Origin: Melastoma dodecandrum | Lineage: Eukaryota; Streptophyta; Magnoliopsida; Myrtales; Melastomataceae | DNA: 64,000 nucleotides | NCBI GenBank assembly: GCA_029817715.1 | Contig: JARUPY010000538.1 | Coordinates: 992,001-1,056,000, forward strand | Direction: 5' to 3' | In this document: piece by piece, positions 11,801 to 22,762 of the stretch | How positions within the stretch are numbered: the first letter of the stretch is position 1 | Layout of the letters: each line of letters opens with the position of its first letter | Notes under the pieces: model-generated | Database searches by the model: none | What the model was told of the DNA's origin: nothing | The model's input: only the letters and a program-made list of their open reading frames with translations | Translations under genes and position numbers: made by a program

Positions 11801-13162
11801 AGGCAAACCCCAACCCGCAAAACATCTCTACACCCTTCCGGGGCAACCAACTATCCCAAAGCCCTATGTATACTATCCTTCAGGGATGAGCTCAAATTTT
11901 GAAGTACCGCAAGTGCAAATTCCTTCGGTCACCCCTATCGTGATGGGACCAACGGTGACACGAAATGTCCAGTTGACAGAAGACAATGTGGGGTTAATTA
12001 CCCGATCGGGAAAGATTGTAGCGGGACCTGAGTTACCTAAGAATCCGGAGCCCAAAGTGCCCACTGCCATTGAAATCAGGCAGGTCGTCAAGACGATAAA
12101 GGTTAGCGACTATGACATTATAGAGCAGTTGAAGAGACAACTAGCACAAATCTCGTTATTTGATCTGATCAACTCGTCAGACAAACATCGAAATTCACTG
12201 GAGAGGTTCTTGGCAGAGGTGCATGTACCGCCAGAAATCGAAGTTAATGCTTTTGACATATTCATGAATGGGATGTTGGCTCAAAATGCCATCACTTTTT
12301 CCGACCAAGACGTCCCAAAAGGAGCAGAGGAAAGTAATAAAGCTTTGTTTATAACATTAAGCTGCATGGGCAATCAGATCTCCAAAGTGTTGATCGACGG
12401 AGGCTCTGGAGTTAACATACTACCTCTGGGAGTCGCTCGCCAATTGGGACTCGACGTGAAAAACATGTCTCCGCCCAGCTTAAACATCAGAGCATTTGAC
12501 GGAGCAAAGCGCAAACCCCTCGGAGAAATAATCCTGGAAATCATTATGGGCCCGGCTAAATTTATGACTGCATTCCAGGTGCTTGAAACTAACAGCTCTT
12601 TCAACATGTTACTTGGGAGACCATGGATTCATCAAGCTGGGGCAATCCCTTCCACGTATCATCAAAAAGTGAAGTTCCCTTTCGGAGGCAAACTCGTAAC
12701 TGTCAACGGAGAACGAGATATTGAATTATGCAATGAAGTCGACATTCCATATGTTGGAGAACCCTCTGTTGAACCGTCTACGATGCAAGCATTCGAGATG
12801 GTAAACATGATCCGAAAAGTCAATAATGACCCGCCAATCGAACCAGTGGTCGCAAACATGGCACGAGTTTTGCTTCAAATGGGATACCAGATTGGAGGAG
12901 GTTTGGGAGCAAGAGGACAAGGCATGCTTTTCCCAATTCAGATCCCCACGCCAGCCGACAAAGCGGGTATCGGGTATGAAGAAGAGACTATTCAAGATTG
13001 GAAATTAAGGATCGAGACATGCGGAGTTCTCGGCTATCCAGACTTATACGAGGTATTCGTTCCGGCATCACGGGGCACGTTACAGCAGGAGCAATTAGCC
13101 GATGCTATGGCATATCTCCACCTCGAAGGAGCATTGAACCTGGACGAGTTGCCACTCAAAGG
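8894..13162 (+). pseudogene. gag-protease of element A, broken
   Basis: Domains in order: Pro-rich N-terminus, Retrotrans_gag core (about 9960-10440), a CCHC-like knuckle of the Tat type (near 10830-10870), an acidic insert (about 10990-11160), an aspartic protease with LIDGGSGVNIL (near 12390), and a G-patch-like GYQIGGGLGARGQG (near 12885). ATG 8894 starts MANHT; the B gag starts similarly with MADTS. Lesions: TAG at 9305-9307, a frameshift between about 9700 and 9790, a one-base loss near 10755, and TGA at 10854-10856 inside the zinc knuckle. From 10857 to the intron the frame is open. The exon ends at 13162 with a GG|GTGAAA donor. Confidence 0.85.
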
Positions 13163-13688
13163 GTGAAACACTCCAATACATCCTTTTACTTTTATGCATA
13201 TGGAATCCGCGTGATTGGCATGTCGATCAACGGATGCGTCAATAAACCCACCATATCTTTAGTTGTGGACTGGTGGAGCGAATGTAACGATTACTTAGTG
13301 TCGAGATGTTGTGGGATCCACATCAGGACGATGATGTATTCCAGGGTATGTGAGGGATATAAGGAAAATACGGGCACATGAATAACGCCCAGCCCACTGA
13401 GGCCTGATGCCCACGACATCTCATTTGTCCACGCATGTGATGGTCATTTTAATTTCTTCGCATGTGATAGTCATTCCAACTTCCATACATGTGATGGTCA
13501 TTTTAATTTCTTCGCATGTGATAGTCATTCCAACTTCCATGCATGTGATGGTCATTTTAGTTTCTTCGCATGTGTTGGTCATTTCAACTTCTTCACGTGT
13601 GATAGTCATTTCAATTCCTCGCATGCGATGGTTATTTCAATTTCTTCATATGCTTTCTGAATTGTTTCTTGACATACTTCCTACGCAG
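13163..13688 (+). other. Intron between gag-pro and pol of element A
   Basis: GT at 13163 and AG at 13688. Joining 13162 to 13689 completes a Gly codon and keeps pro and pol in one frame, whereas unspliced RNA meets TGA at 13164-13166. At 526 bp it is longer than in B and C because of an internal tandem repeat. Confidence 0.8.
13430..13640 (+). repeat. Tandem repeat inside the A intron
   Basis: About seven copies of a 29-30 bp unit containing gcatgtgatggtcatttta or close variants, with a higher-order 58-bp pattern. It is absent from the B and C introns. Confidence 0.8.
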
Positions 13689-16600
13689 GAATAACACTTC
13701 AGAAACTACTCGAGAATTCCGGGACAAACTCCCAGAACCTTTTCAAATAGAATGTGGTCATATTTCAGATGAATTCGATGAGACAGACGGCCAATCGTCA
13801 AAAGACCCCGAAACATCAGAAGATCCAGATGAAGAAGTCATTCAAAATCCGGAATCCCTTGACGGCTACCATGGCCTAGAACAAGGATTACTGAGACATG
13901 AAAATCCCAAGGAAGTCACTCTGCAAGAACCAATTTCTATCAATATTGGAACAGAAGACGAGCCCAAAGAGCTCTTCATTGGTGCAGATTTACTAACAGA
14001 TGAAGCCGAGAAAATTATAAATCTTCTCAGAGAATTTTCAGATGTTTTCGCTTGGTCATACGCAGATATGCCAGGATTAGACTCGGAAATAGTGGAACAC
14101 AAAATCCCCACTAATCCTTTGATTCATCCAATCAAACAAAAGCAACGTCGATACAAACCGGAACTAGCCCTTGCAATCAAGGAAGAAGTAGACAAGCTAC
14201 TTAAAGTCAATTTTATCGAAGTATCGGAATATCCTCAATGGGTCGCAAACATCGTCCCGGTCATGAAGAAGAATGGAAAAGTCAGAGTATGCGTGGATTA
14301 CCGAGACCTCAATAAAGCAAGTCCCAAAGATGACTTCCCTCTACCGCACATCGATCTATTAGTGGACAACACGGCCGGTTTCAACAAATTCTCCTTTATG
14401 GACGGATTCTCTGGCTATAATCAGATCAAGATGGCAGAGGCAGATAAGGAAAAGACGACATTCATCACACCCTGGGGCACATTCTGTTACCGAGTTATGC
14501 CACTTGGGCTAAAGAACGCCGGGACAACATATCAACGAGCAATGGTAGTCCTATTCCATGACATGATGCACCGTGAGATCGAAGTTTATGTTGATGACAT
14601 GATCGCCAAATCCAGAACAGAAGAAGATCACATGGTCGTTCTACGCAAGCTGTTTGAACGACTTCGTAAATACAAATTGCGTCTCAATTACGCCAAATGC
14701 GTGTTTGGGGCAACATCGGGGAAACTTCTTGGGTTTGTTGTAAGCAATAAAGGCATTGAAATAGACCCAGATAAAATCAAAGCAATTAAGGAACTTCCAG
14801 CACCAAAGTCAGTTAAACAGATCCGTGGCTTCATGGGCCGCATCAATTATATCGGAAGGTTTATTTCCAACCTGGCCGACACATGCAAACCTCTATTCAG
14901 GAAATTGAGAAAAGACGTCAAATTTGAATGGGATGAAGATTGCAGGAACGCATTCGAACAGATCAAGATGTACCTAACATAACCGCCAATCCTTATCCCG
15001 CCAAAGCCGGGACATCCGCTCACGCTCTATCTAACAATACTAGAAGAGTCATTTGGGGCAATGCTAGCACAGCAGTTACCAGGCGCCAAGGAACACGCCA
15101 TTTATTACCTCAGCAAAAAATTCACAGACTGCGAAGCCCGATACACAGTCCCGGAACGCACATGCTGCGCACTCGTTTGGGTTCTTCATCGTCTCCGACA
15201 ATATACTCTCCATTACGAGATATTGCTAAATTCAGATAATGATCCGCTCAAATACCTCTTCGATAAACCAACTCTTATCGGAAGAATTTCAAAATGGCAG
15301 CTGCAACTTGCCGAATTCGACATCAAATTTTACTCAACGAAATCAATCAAAGGCAGAACTATTGCCGATCACATAGCAGAATATCCAGGGACAGATGATT
15401 CAAGCTGCCAGATGATGACATCTTACTAGTAGACCCAGAACAACGATGGACGATGTATTTTGATGGCGCAGCCAACTCATCAGGTTCTGGCATTGGAGCA
15501 GTTGTGATATCCCCAAACGGGCAGTGTTATCCGGTTGCTGCTAAAGTCACATTCCCATGCACAAATAATATTTCTGAATATGAAGCATGTATTCTCGGTT
15601 TACTACGTGCACTTGACATAAAAGCACAATTCTTAGACCTTTACGGAGATTCTGCACTCATAATCTCTCAAACCAACGGAGATTGGCGCACAAGAGATCC
15701 AAAACTTATCATATATCAAGATTATCTACAAGAGCTGATTCGAAAATTTACAGACATTAGTTTCAGCTACCTACCACGATCCGACAATCGATTTGCAGAT
15801 GCACTTGCAACCCTCGCATCAATGATACCATTGGCCGGAGAAATGGACATTGAACCTCTACGCATCAACATCATCGAAGAGCCCAGTTGCATGAACACTG
15901 AACCCGATCAACAAGTAGATCCACCTCCATGGTATGCCGATATTAAGTCATACCTACATTCAGGAGACTTTCCTCATATAAGCACAAGGAAAGAACGCAA
16001 GTTCATCAGGAGGTTATCCAGAGGTTACTTTCTCGACGGGAACATCCTATACAAGAAGTCTTTCACGACGACCCTCATGCTGTGCATCACAGAAAAAGAA
16101 GCCAAAGACATTATGATGGAAGTACACGAAGGTGCTTGTGGTCCTCACATGAATGGATACGCACTTGCCCAAAAAATCATGCGTCTGGGATATTATTGGT
16201 CGACAATGGAAGCCGATTGTATCAAATACGTCAAAGCATGTCACAAGTGTCAAATTTACAGTGACAAGGTGCATGTACCTCCTACCAGGCTCTACCCTTT
16301 ATTCGAGCCGTGGCCATTTTCAATGTGGGGCATGGACGTCATTGGACCCATCAATCCCATAGCATCAAATGGACATCGATTCGTCTTAGTCGCAATTGAC
16401 TATTTCACCGAGTGGATCGAAGCTCAATCATTTAGAGAAGTTACCGCAAAGAACGTCCTGCGATTTATGCGGATTAACATCATCGCTAGATATGGCATAC
16501 CGGAACTACTCGTCACGGACAATGGTTCCAACTTTAATAGCAAACTCATGCATTCTCTCTGCGAAGAATTCAGAATTAAACACATCAACTCTTCACCGTA

Positions 16601-17177
16601 CCGTCCACAAATGAATGGCGCAGTCGAAGCAGCAAACAAGAATATGAAGAAGATTCTTCAGAAAACAGTAATCACATATCGCGACTGGCATGAAAAGCTC
16701 CCATTTGCGCTACTCGCATACCGAACGACGATGCGAACATCGACTGGGGCAACTCCATTCGAGCTCGTCCATGGAACACAAGCAGTGATTCCGACAAAGG
16801 TCAAACTACCGACCCTTAGGATATTGTCCCAGAACAATATGACAGATGAAGACAAGATCAATCATCATCTTGTTCATCTCGATTTCATAGACGAAAAAAG
16901 GCTCGCGGCAGCCCATCACATGCAGTTATATCAACAACGCATGGCTCGGGCGTTCAACAAGAAGGTCAAACCGATCCGATATCGACCTGGAGACCTCGTT
17001 CTCAAACGGATCATTCCCAACTACAAGGATCCAAGAGGAAAATTCGCCCTAAATTATGAAGAACCTTTTGTGGTAAAACATGCCTTCTCGGGAGGCGCAA
17101 CCATCCTAACCAAGATGGATGGACAAGAACTACCGCAATCAATCAACGCGGATGCTCTTCGGCGCTACTACACATGA
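13689..17177 (+). pseudogene. pol (RT, RNase H, aRNase H, integrase) of element A, broken
   Basis: Co-linear with the intact pol of C. Reverse transcriptase with VYVDD is encoded near 14590. A TAA stop sits at 14980-14982 just before the first RNase H, and a one-base frameshift lies near 15400 in the linker. The second RNase H (MYFDG, near 15453), the integrase zinc-binding region (H, H, CHKC near 16240) and the DD35E core (GMD near 16335, TDNG near 16518, AVE near 16620) are otherwise open to the stop at 17177. No full-length Pol could be made from this copy. Confidence 0.88.
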
Positions 17178-17870
17178 AAGGGAGTATTCGATCCACATCG
17201 ATACTTTCCTAACAAAACAAGTTACATGAGCTCACTTGTTTTTGCCCTTGTCGCATATAGGTACAAAAACTCCCTATCATGTAGACGAAGGCGTGGGTGG
17301 CAGGGTGGTAAAACTCCAAGCAATCTTGGAGAAACCTTCGTTGTCAAAAACAACAAATCACATGAAAGGTACATGAGCATCCTAGACAGACAACGAAAGG
17401 CGAGGGTGGTAGGGTGGAAAAACTTCAAGCAATCTTGGAGAAGCCTTCGTTGTCAACAAACAACGAAACAACATGAAAGGGAGTATTATTTCAATATTAA
17501 TACTTTCTTTACAAAACAAGTTACATGAACATACTTGTTTTTGCCCTGCGTTCGTCTCATAGGTACATGAGCATCCTAGACAGACAACGAAAGGCGAGGG
17601 TGGTAGGGTGGAAAAACTTCAAGCAATCTTGGAGTAGCCTTCGTTGTCAACAAACAACGATTACATGAAAGGAAGTGTTGTTTCAAAATCAATACTTTTC
17701 CCATTTATCAAAACAAGTTACATGAGCTTACTTTCGCCCTTTGGCGGGTGCAGGTACATGAGCAACCTCGCATTACGAACAAAGGCGCGGGCGGTTGGGC
17801 GGAAAATTTCGAACCAAAGCTTCGAGATTGCCTTTGTTTTCACCAAGGATGATCACGTAAAAAGGAATGT
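17178..17870 (+). repeat. Diverged tandem repeats in the A 3' UTR
   Basis: About four units of 120-200 bp. Each has an ACAAGTTACATGA motif, then AGGTACATGAGCA, then GGCGAGGGTGGTAGGGTGG (near 17288, 17400, 17593 and 17783). Related units occur in B and C. Confidence 0.75.
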
Positions 17871-19526
17871 TTATCCCCTATTGAAATTTCTTATCATTCC
17901 CCAGTTGGAGTCATGCTCCTCATTTCTCCAAAGTTGGAATTGACTTCATAAGTGTACCACAATCCCCAGTAGAAGTTGAACATACAAGTATTTTCTCTTA
18001 GCAACAATCAAGATGGACATTCGCAACTTATTCCCCCAGCGGATGCCCTACTTTATCGTTTCTTTATTTCCTCAACAAGAGTCAGGTTACATGAACTCAC
18101 TCAGCCTCTATTCCTTGATGTAGGAACTCGAGCACCTTATATCATGGATGATCTCCAAAGCAGACACCAAATCCACGAAATAAAGTTCATAAATCCACAG
18201 CCAAGGCGCAACATAAATCAAGGAATGCACAATGTCATCCACTCAGTGAGTTTGCATCATCTGCATATCGTTTATACTGTAAATGTCATAACATCACCCA
18301 AAGGAGTTCGTACTTCTGAACATGGAAAAGAAGGCAAACCCTATCCTAAACACCTACCCTAGAGAGTTGAATGCAAACACTGTGAGTTCTTATAAAAAAC
18401 GAGCATCGAGATTGGACTCAGAATCTGTTGACAAAAGATGCTCAAAGCCAGGATGAAAAGGAGCATTCTCTTCTCTATCCCAAACACAATATATCGACCA
18501 TTGCTAACCCTTAGAGCCAAAATGGAGCTTTTATAAACACTGCTACCCCTTAGTCCAAGGACAACCTCGCACTGAGGTCAAAAGGAGTCTTGTAGTAGGA
18601 AGTGGGAGACGACCAGCTACAAAGGCAACACTTCCTCAAGGTTCAAGCGGAAAGACAATGTCAGTGGACATGAAAAACTAATTAGGCCACTCCCCTATCA
18701 AAGAAGTCTTATTCCCAAAGAATGAAAAGACAGAAAAAGAACCAACAAACATTCTCGGCAAATCTTTTCAAAAAAAAAAAAAAAGTAAGGAAAAAGCAAA
18801 AGAAAAGCACAAAGGCCAAAGCCCTGCAAAAGCAAAGTGCAAAATTCAAAAGAGCAAAAATAAAAAACACCAGAGCCAACAAGTTGGTTGCAAAAGCAAA
18901 GGTGTTCAAAACGAAATTTTCGCAACAAATTCAAAGAATTCCCAATGGAACTTTCATCCCCAGCGGATCTGCTTAAAACAAGAATTTCATTACTCCCAGT
19001 GAATGGTCACATTATCCCCAAGCGAAGTGTGCTGAATAGTAAGCTGTCCAAATGACAAATTATTTGCTTGAGCGGTGAAACCTTTGTAAAACAGGTCTGT
19101 TTTCGACAAAGTCTATTGGACTTATTCTTTCCAAGCAGAAAAATTTAAACTTTCTATGAAAGGCCCTACGCCAAAACCGACATTATAACCCGGTCAAGAC
19201 TCCTTCGAACTGGTACATGAGCATCCTAGTTAAAGGAAGTCCAAGTCCAATCAAGACGAGCTCACACAAACACGAGTGAACCTCGAGAGTGTGAGGAAGT
19301 CCTTCAATAATCATGTTCAGAAGCATTTCCCCTTATCGAATTACATAAATAAAGCATGATATACATGGACATCATGGGTGCATTTGTTCGCATATAATTC
19401 AAGTTTCTCTCATTACTAACACATTTGTTTAATGAGATCCCAAAGCAGGTTTCGCAAAAGCAGATCCCAAAATTCGATTTGAGGTTTCTAGATCATCTTT
19501 GCGAGAAAATCTTTCTAGATTCTCTC
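17178..19526 (+). other. 3' untranslated region of element A
   Basis: No gene is seen in 2.35 kb. The left part is built of diverged tandem units (next entry). The right part is A-rich, with a run of A at about 18770-18784, and is similar in layout to 62470-64000 of C. Confidence 0.65.
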
Positions 19527-19542
19527 GCAAAGAGGGGCAAAC
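19497..19542 (+). promoter_or_regulatory. Hairpin plus polypurine tract of element A
   Basis: Arms CTTTGCGAGA (19497-19506) and TCTCGCAAAG (19523-19532) are perfect over 10 bases. The right arm runs into the purine tract GCAAAGAGGGGCAAAC, which ends at the LTR start TGTAGACACC (19543). Confidence 0.8.
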
Positions 19543-20721
19543 TGTAGACACCTCAAATCGAATTTTCGATTTTTTTTCTTTAACCTTTGGTTTTAAAAGA
19601 AATAATTTTGAATTTTTCGTAATTTTCGATTAAATTCATGTTACATGGTTAATGATTAATTTCAATTTGAGAATTAGTTACATGAGACTAATTTCTTAAC
19701 TTTTCTTAAAAAAATAAAAATAAAATAATAGTTAAAATAAAATAAAAATAAAATAATAGTTAAAATGACATTTTAAAGCTTTTTGTCATTTAGATCAAGC
19801 TCATTCATTTTAATTTGAAGTCCAATCACGTGTGCATGGATTTAGATTCTTAATTGTAAGGTGAAAACGATTGAAATCCAACAAAGCCCATTAAAATAAT
19901 TAATCAAACAAAAATAACAAATTCTTTTTATTTTTTTTCCAAAAGTTCATTAAAGTTTAACATTTCATTAACATTTAATTCGAATTTTCATTTCATTTTA
20001 TATTAATTTGTAACAACTCACTTTAACAAATTAATAACAACTTATTCTAACAACCTAACAAATTATTTTAACAAACTAACAACCTACCCCAACACACTTT
20101 TACCGTGCTATATAAAAGGAATTAAAAAAAAAATTAAAGGGACCTCCCCTAAAAACAAAACAGAAAACGCTTCCCCAGCTCCCTTCTCTCCTTGGCTTCC
20201 AGTCTCCTCCGATCGTCCCTCTCCCTTGGCGTGTGTTGACATGGCAAATAATTTTGGGCCTGGGCTTAGAACAAAGATCCAGTAATCCCTCAAGTCACAC
20301 ATCTAGTCGGCCCAAGATACAACCGTCTAGGTCGATTTATGACGAAGTCGACTAGGTCGATTTACGATGAAGTCGACTAGGTCGACTTATGAACGGGGTC
20401 GACTAGGTCGACTCACAACAAAGGAGTATGGCGATCAAAGTCAACCAAGATGACTCAACAGTAGCTAGGCCTACTAGTGGGGTTAAAGTCGACGGAACAC
20501 TGGATAAGTCGACCAAGTCGATCGTAGTCCGTACAGATTAGTCAAGTCGACGAGGTTAAAATAAATTTATTCATTTTCAATCACGTTTGTTAAAGATCGT
20601 AACTGATCTTAAATACCCAGGAACGTGATCCCATATATCAAGGGGGTTGTTGAGACGGAGCCACGAAGGATTACGGTCCTCCTTCTTGTTCTCATTCGGG
20701 AACGAGCGGGAGGGACGCACA
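19543..20721 (+). repeat. 3' LTR of element A, interrupted and internally deleted
   Basis: It starts TGTAGACACC (19543), has a TATA box at 20109-20117 (TATATAAAA), and ends CGCACA at 20721. Only 19543-20231 (U3 and start of R) and the last 65 bp (20657-20721, identical to 6632-6696) are A sequence. In between lies a P-type LTR fragment. It is thus much shorter than the 5' LTR, lacking roughly the part equivalent to 3932-6631. Confidence 0.75.
20232..20656 (+). repeat. P-type LTR fragment inside the A 3' LTR
   Basis: It matches the first 382 bp of the P LTR (3163-3544), with extra copies of the GTCGACTAGGTCGA motif. It begins exactly at TGTTGACATGG and breaks off at GTTGAGAC, directly joined to the A LTR tail. 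Confidence 0.8.
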
Positions 20722-21398
20722 AAGAGTAGAAAGGTGAGCTTCTTGTTTTTCTCATTTTAATAGGGATTTACAGCTTTTCTGTTTATCCACAGCCTACTTG
20801 GTTTGTATCAGTAGCTCACTTCACCATCTTTGTAGATCCACAAGGAACCTGAAGAACTAATTGCCTCAAAAACTGAGCCTGGGAAGGCGTCAGCAGAAGC
20901 TTCATCTCTCCAGCCTAAAGGTTTGGAGGGGGTTATTCCTATGGGGGTTGAGGAATATTGTGAAACAGTAGAGAGGAAATCGCCACAGAGAAGAGTTTCT
21001 GATGCACAACCTTCTCAGAAAAATGACGAACAATACCCAAACCCATGCACGCTTACTTTGTTCGGCTTTCACAAGTTGTTCATTTTGATCGCTGAAAGTA
21101 GTAATGTGTTGTGCAACAGGTCAGTATAGATTTAGATGACAATATTTGCTTGAAGGAGCGACTGAGGCTACTGAGAGGGAGAAAGACAGAAGAGGGTGCA
21201 AAGAGGGTGTGTTTTGCGACGGGCGAGGGTTGTCAGCGAGAAAGAGAGTGGGAGATAGAGTGGCTATGTAGAATTAAGGGTAGGATAGATGGTCTGAGGC
21301 AGAGAATGGTGGAGTGCAGGGGCGGGGATGAATCTACTTCATGCAAGCCATGTGTTGTCCATGTGCCGGTAGCCGTAGTAAGGGAGAAGGGAGGTTGA
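20722..21398 (+). pseudogene. 3' end of PHD/homeodomain gene, copy 1 (cut by element A)
   Basis: It starts in the middle of the exon coding the end of the homeodomain (codons for KSRK), followed by the equivalents of the last two exons (20836-21027 and 21120-21398). The first 12 or so bases abut the A LTR end. The donor of the penultimate exon has changed from GACGTACAA to GACGAACAA, removing the GT. Upstream exons should lie left of element A, outside the window. It is not functional as it stands. Confidence 0.8.
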
Positions 21399-21858
21399 TG
21401 CCTGATGTTTGGCATGTTCATCGGCTTTGGGGATGATCCATTTTGAAAGGGAGCATGTTCCCTGGAGGGGGGAAATCCTGGGTTTAAAAGAGCAGGCGGG
21501 CAGGCAATGGAGGGGGCAACTTCCTCAATTAGTTTGTGTTGCCTTATCCTCAACTAATATTTCATCGGGGTGATTTCATAGCAGAAGGTTCCAACCTCCC
21601 CAGACTTCTTTGTGGGAGTTGCCAGGAAATTGTATCAAAGTTGCGAAACGGGTGGAAGACTCCTGCAGGGTTCCCAGAATTTGCACAAAGAGTCAATGTC
21701 ATATTATGGACCATGAACCAACAACGTTTTATCTCCCCCAACCCTACCTAACAATTTATTTTATTTTTATTTGTTTTTGTATAATAACATTTGGTAATGG
21801 CCTAATGGCGTTTACTTTTATCTTATCGTTCTGGTCTGGGTCAAAAAATGAAGCCCAT

Positions 21859-21868
21859 TTATAAATAA
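21859..21868 (+). promoter_or_regulatory. TATA box candidate of the small conserved gene
   Basis: TTATAAATAA about 120 bp upstream of ATG 21988, followed by a CTT-repeat leader (21906-21923), a common plant 5' UTR feature. The same sequence is at 29539-29548 in copy 2. Confidence 0.45.
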
Positions 21869-21987
21869 TCGGGACGATCAAGAGAGGGGGAAGGGGGCTG
21901 AATTATCTTCTTCTTCTTCTTCATTGTCGTGTCTTAACAAAGCAGTAGGGAACCAACCTCAACTACTTTACTTCTTCTGCGGCTGCG

Positions 21988-22762
21988 ATGTTACAAGGGA
22001 TGCTGTCGAGGAGACTCCTCTTCCAACCCCGCCAATCGTCCCAACTCCTCCCCCTCCAGTTGTTCCCCCTCTCCTCCCGCCACCGCTCCTCCCGATCTGG
22101 CAAGCTCATCGAGATTGACCTCGACTCCGCCCTCCCCTCCTCCTCCTTCCACGGCGACTCCGACGCCGACACCGACTCCGGTTCCATCGGTCTCAGGGGC
22201 CTCGAGGAATCCCTCAATTCTATCCTCGCCCTTAGGTACACCCCCGATTGGATCCCCTTTCTCCCTGGGGCCTCCTTCTGGGTCCCCCCAAGGACCCTCA
22301 GCGCCGTCCACTACCTCGGACATCTCGCCTCCCCCTTCTCCGATGAAGATTCCCTTCCCTTCTCCTCCCCCCGCGGTTGGCCCTGCTTCCACTCCCTCTA
22401 CCATCTCGGTACTGTCCATAGAAAGCAAAAAAGAAAAAACCCTAGCCTTTTTCTTTCTTTCGGATTCGTAGGCGTTCAATTCTCTTGTGGGTTTTGCTGT
22501 GAGATCGCCTTATGCTTTGTGTGATTGTGTGTGCGGCCTTTTCCAAAACACCTGGATAGGGTTTATAAAATCTTTTGTGCTTATTGTAATGATAAGATTT
22601 GGCTTGAGTAGGTATTGATTCTGCTTAACTACAGATGGTGCATCCACGGCGACAGTTGATGTAGAGTCTGAATCTGATTCCTCAAGGCCTCAGGTGGTTG
22701 AAATCCAGGTGCAGGTACTGACTGCCTCCGAGGACGGTTCCGAATCCGGGGACGACGAATGA
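21988..22762 (+). CDS. Conserved plant protein of unknown function, copy 1 (intact)
   Basis: Two exons: 21988-22408 and 22635-22762, with donor G|GTACTG and acceptor ACAG. The phase fits (one base plus two) and gives 182 residues. The N-terminus (about 40 residues, rich in Arg, Leu, Ser and Gln with few acidic residues) looks like an organelle presequence. Motifs: SGKLIEIDLDS near residue 40, then PDWIPFLPGASFWVPP near 90 and RGWP near 130, and an acidic C-terminus ending SGDDE. I recognise this pattern from a small family of uncharacterised plant proteins; the function is unknown. The RGWP motif is read only in this copy, because copy 2 has lost one C upstream of it. Confidence 0.72.

Larger units (their letters stand above)
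3932..20721 (+). mobile_element. Element A: Tat/Ogre-like Ty3/gypsy retrotransposon (degenerate)
   Basis: Order: partial 5' LTR, PBS for a tRNA-Arg type primer, leader, ORF1, gag-pro, intron, pol (RT, two RNase H, integrase), long 3' untranslated region, PPT, 3' LTR. All coding parts have stops or frameshifts. The right end (…CGCACA at 20721) sits inside exon 8 of a PHD/homeodomain gene copy, followed by AAGAG, the likely target-site duplication. The left end of the 5' LTR is beyond element P, outside the window. Two RNase H domains and the pro-pol intron point to the Tat/Ogre lineage. Confidence 0.85.

Noticed and set aside
21991..22479. Minus-strand open frames opposite the small conserved gene (also 29671-29991)
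   Set aside because: Shadows of the GC-rich plus-strand exon; Gly/Glu-rich with no family match.
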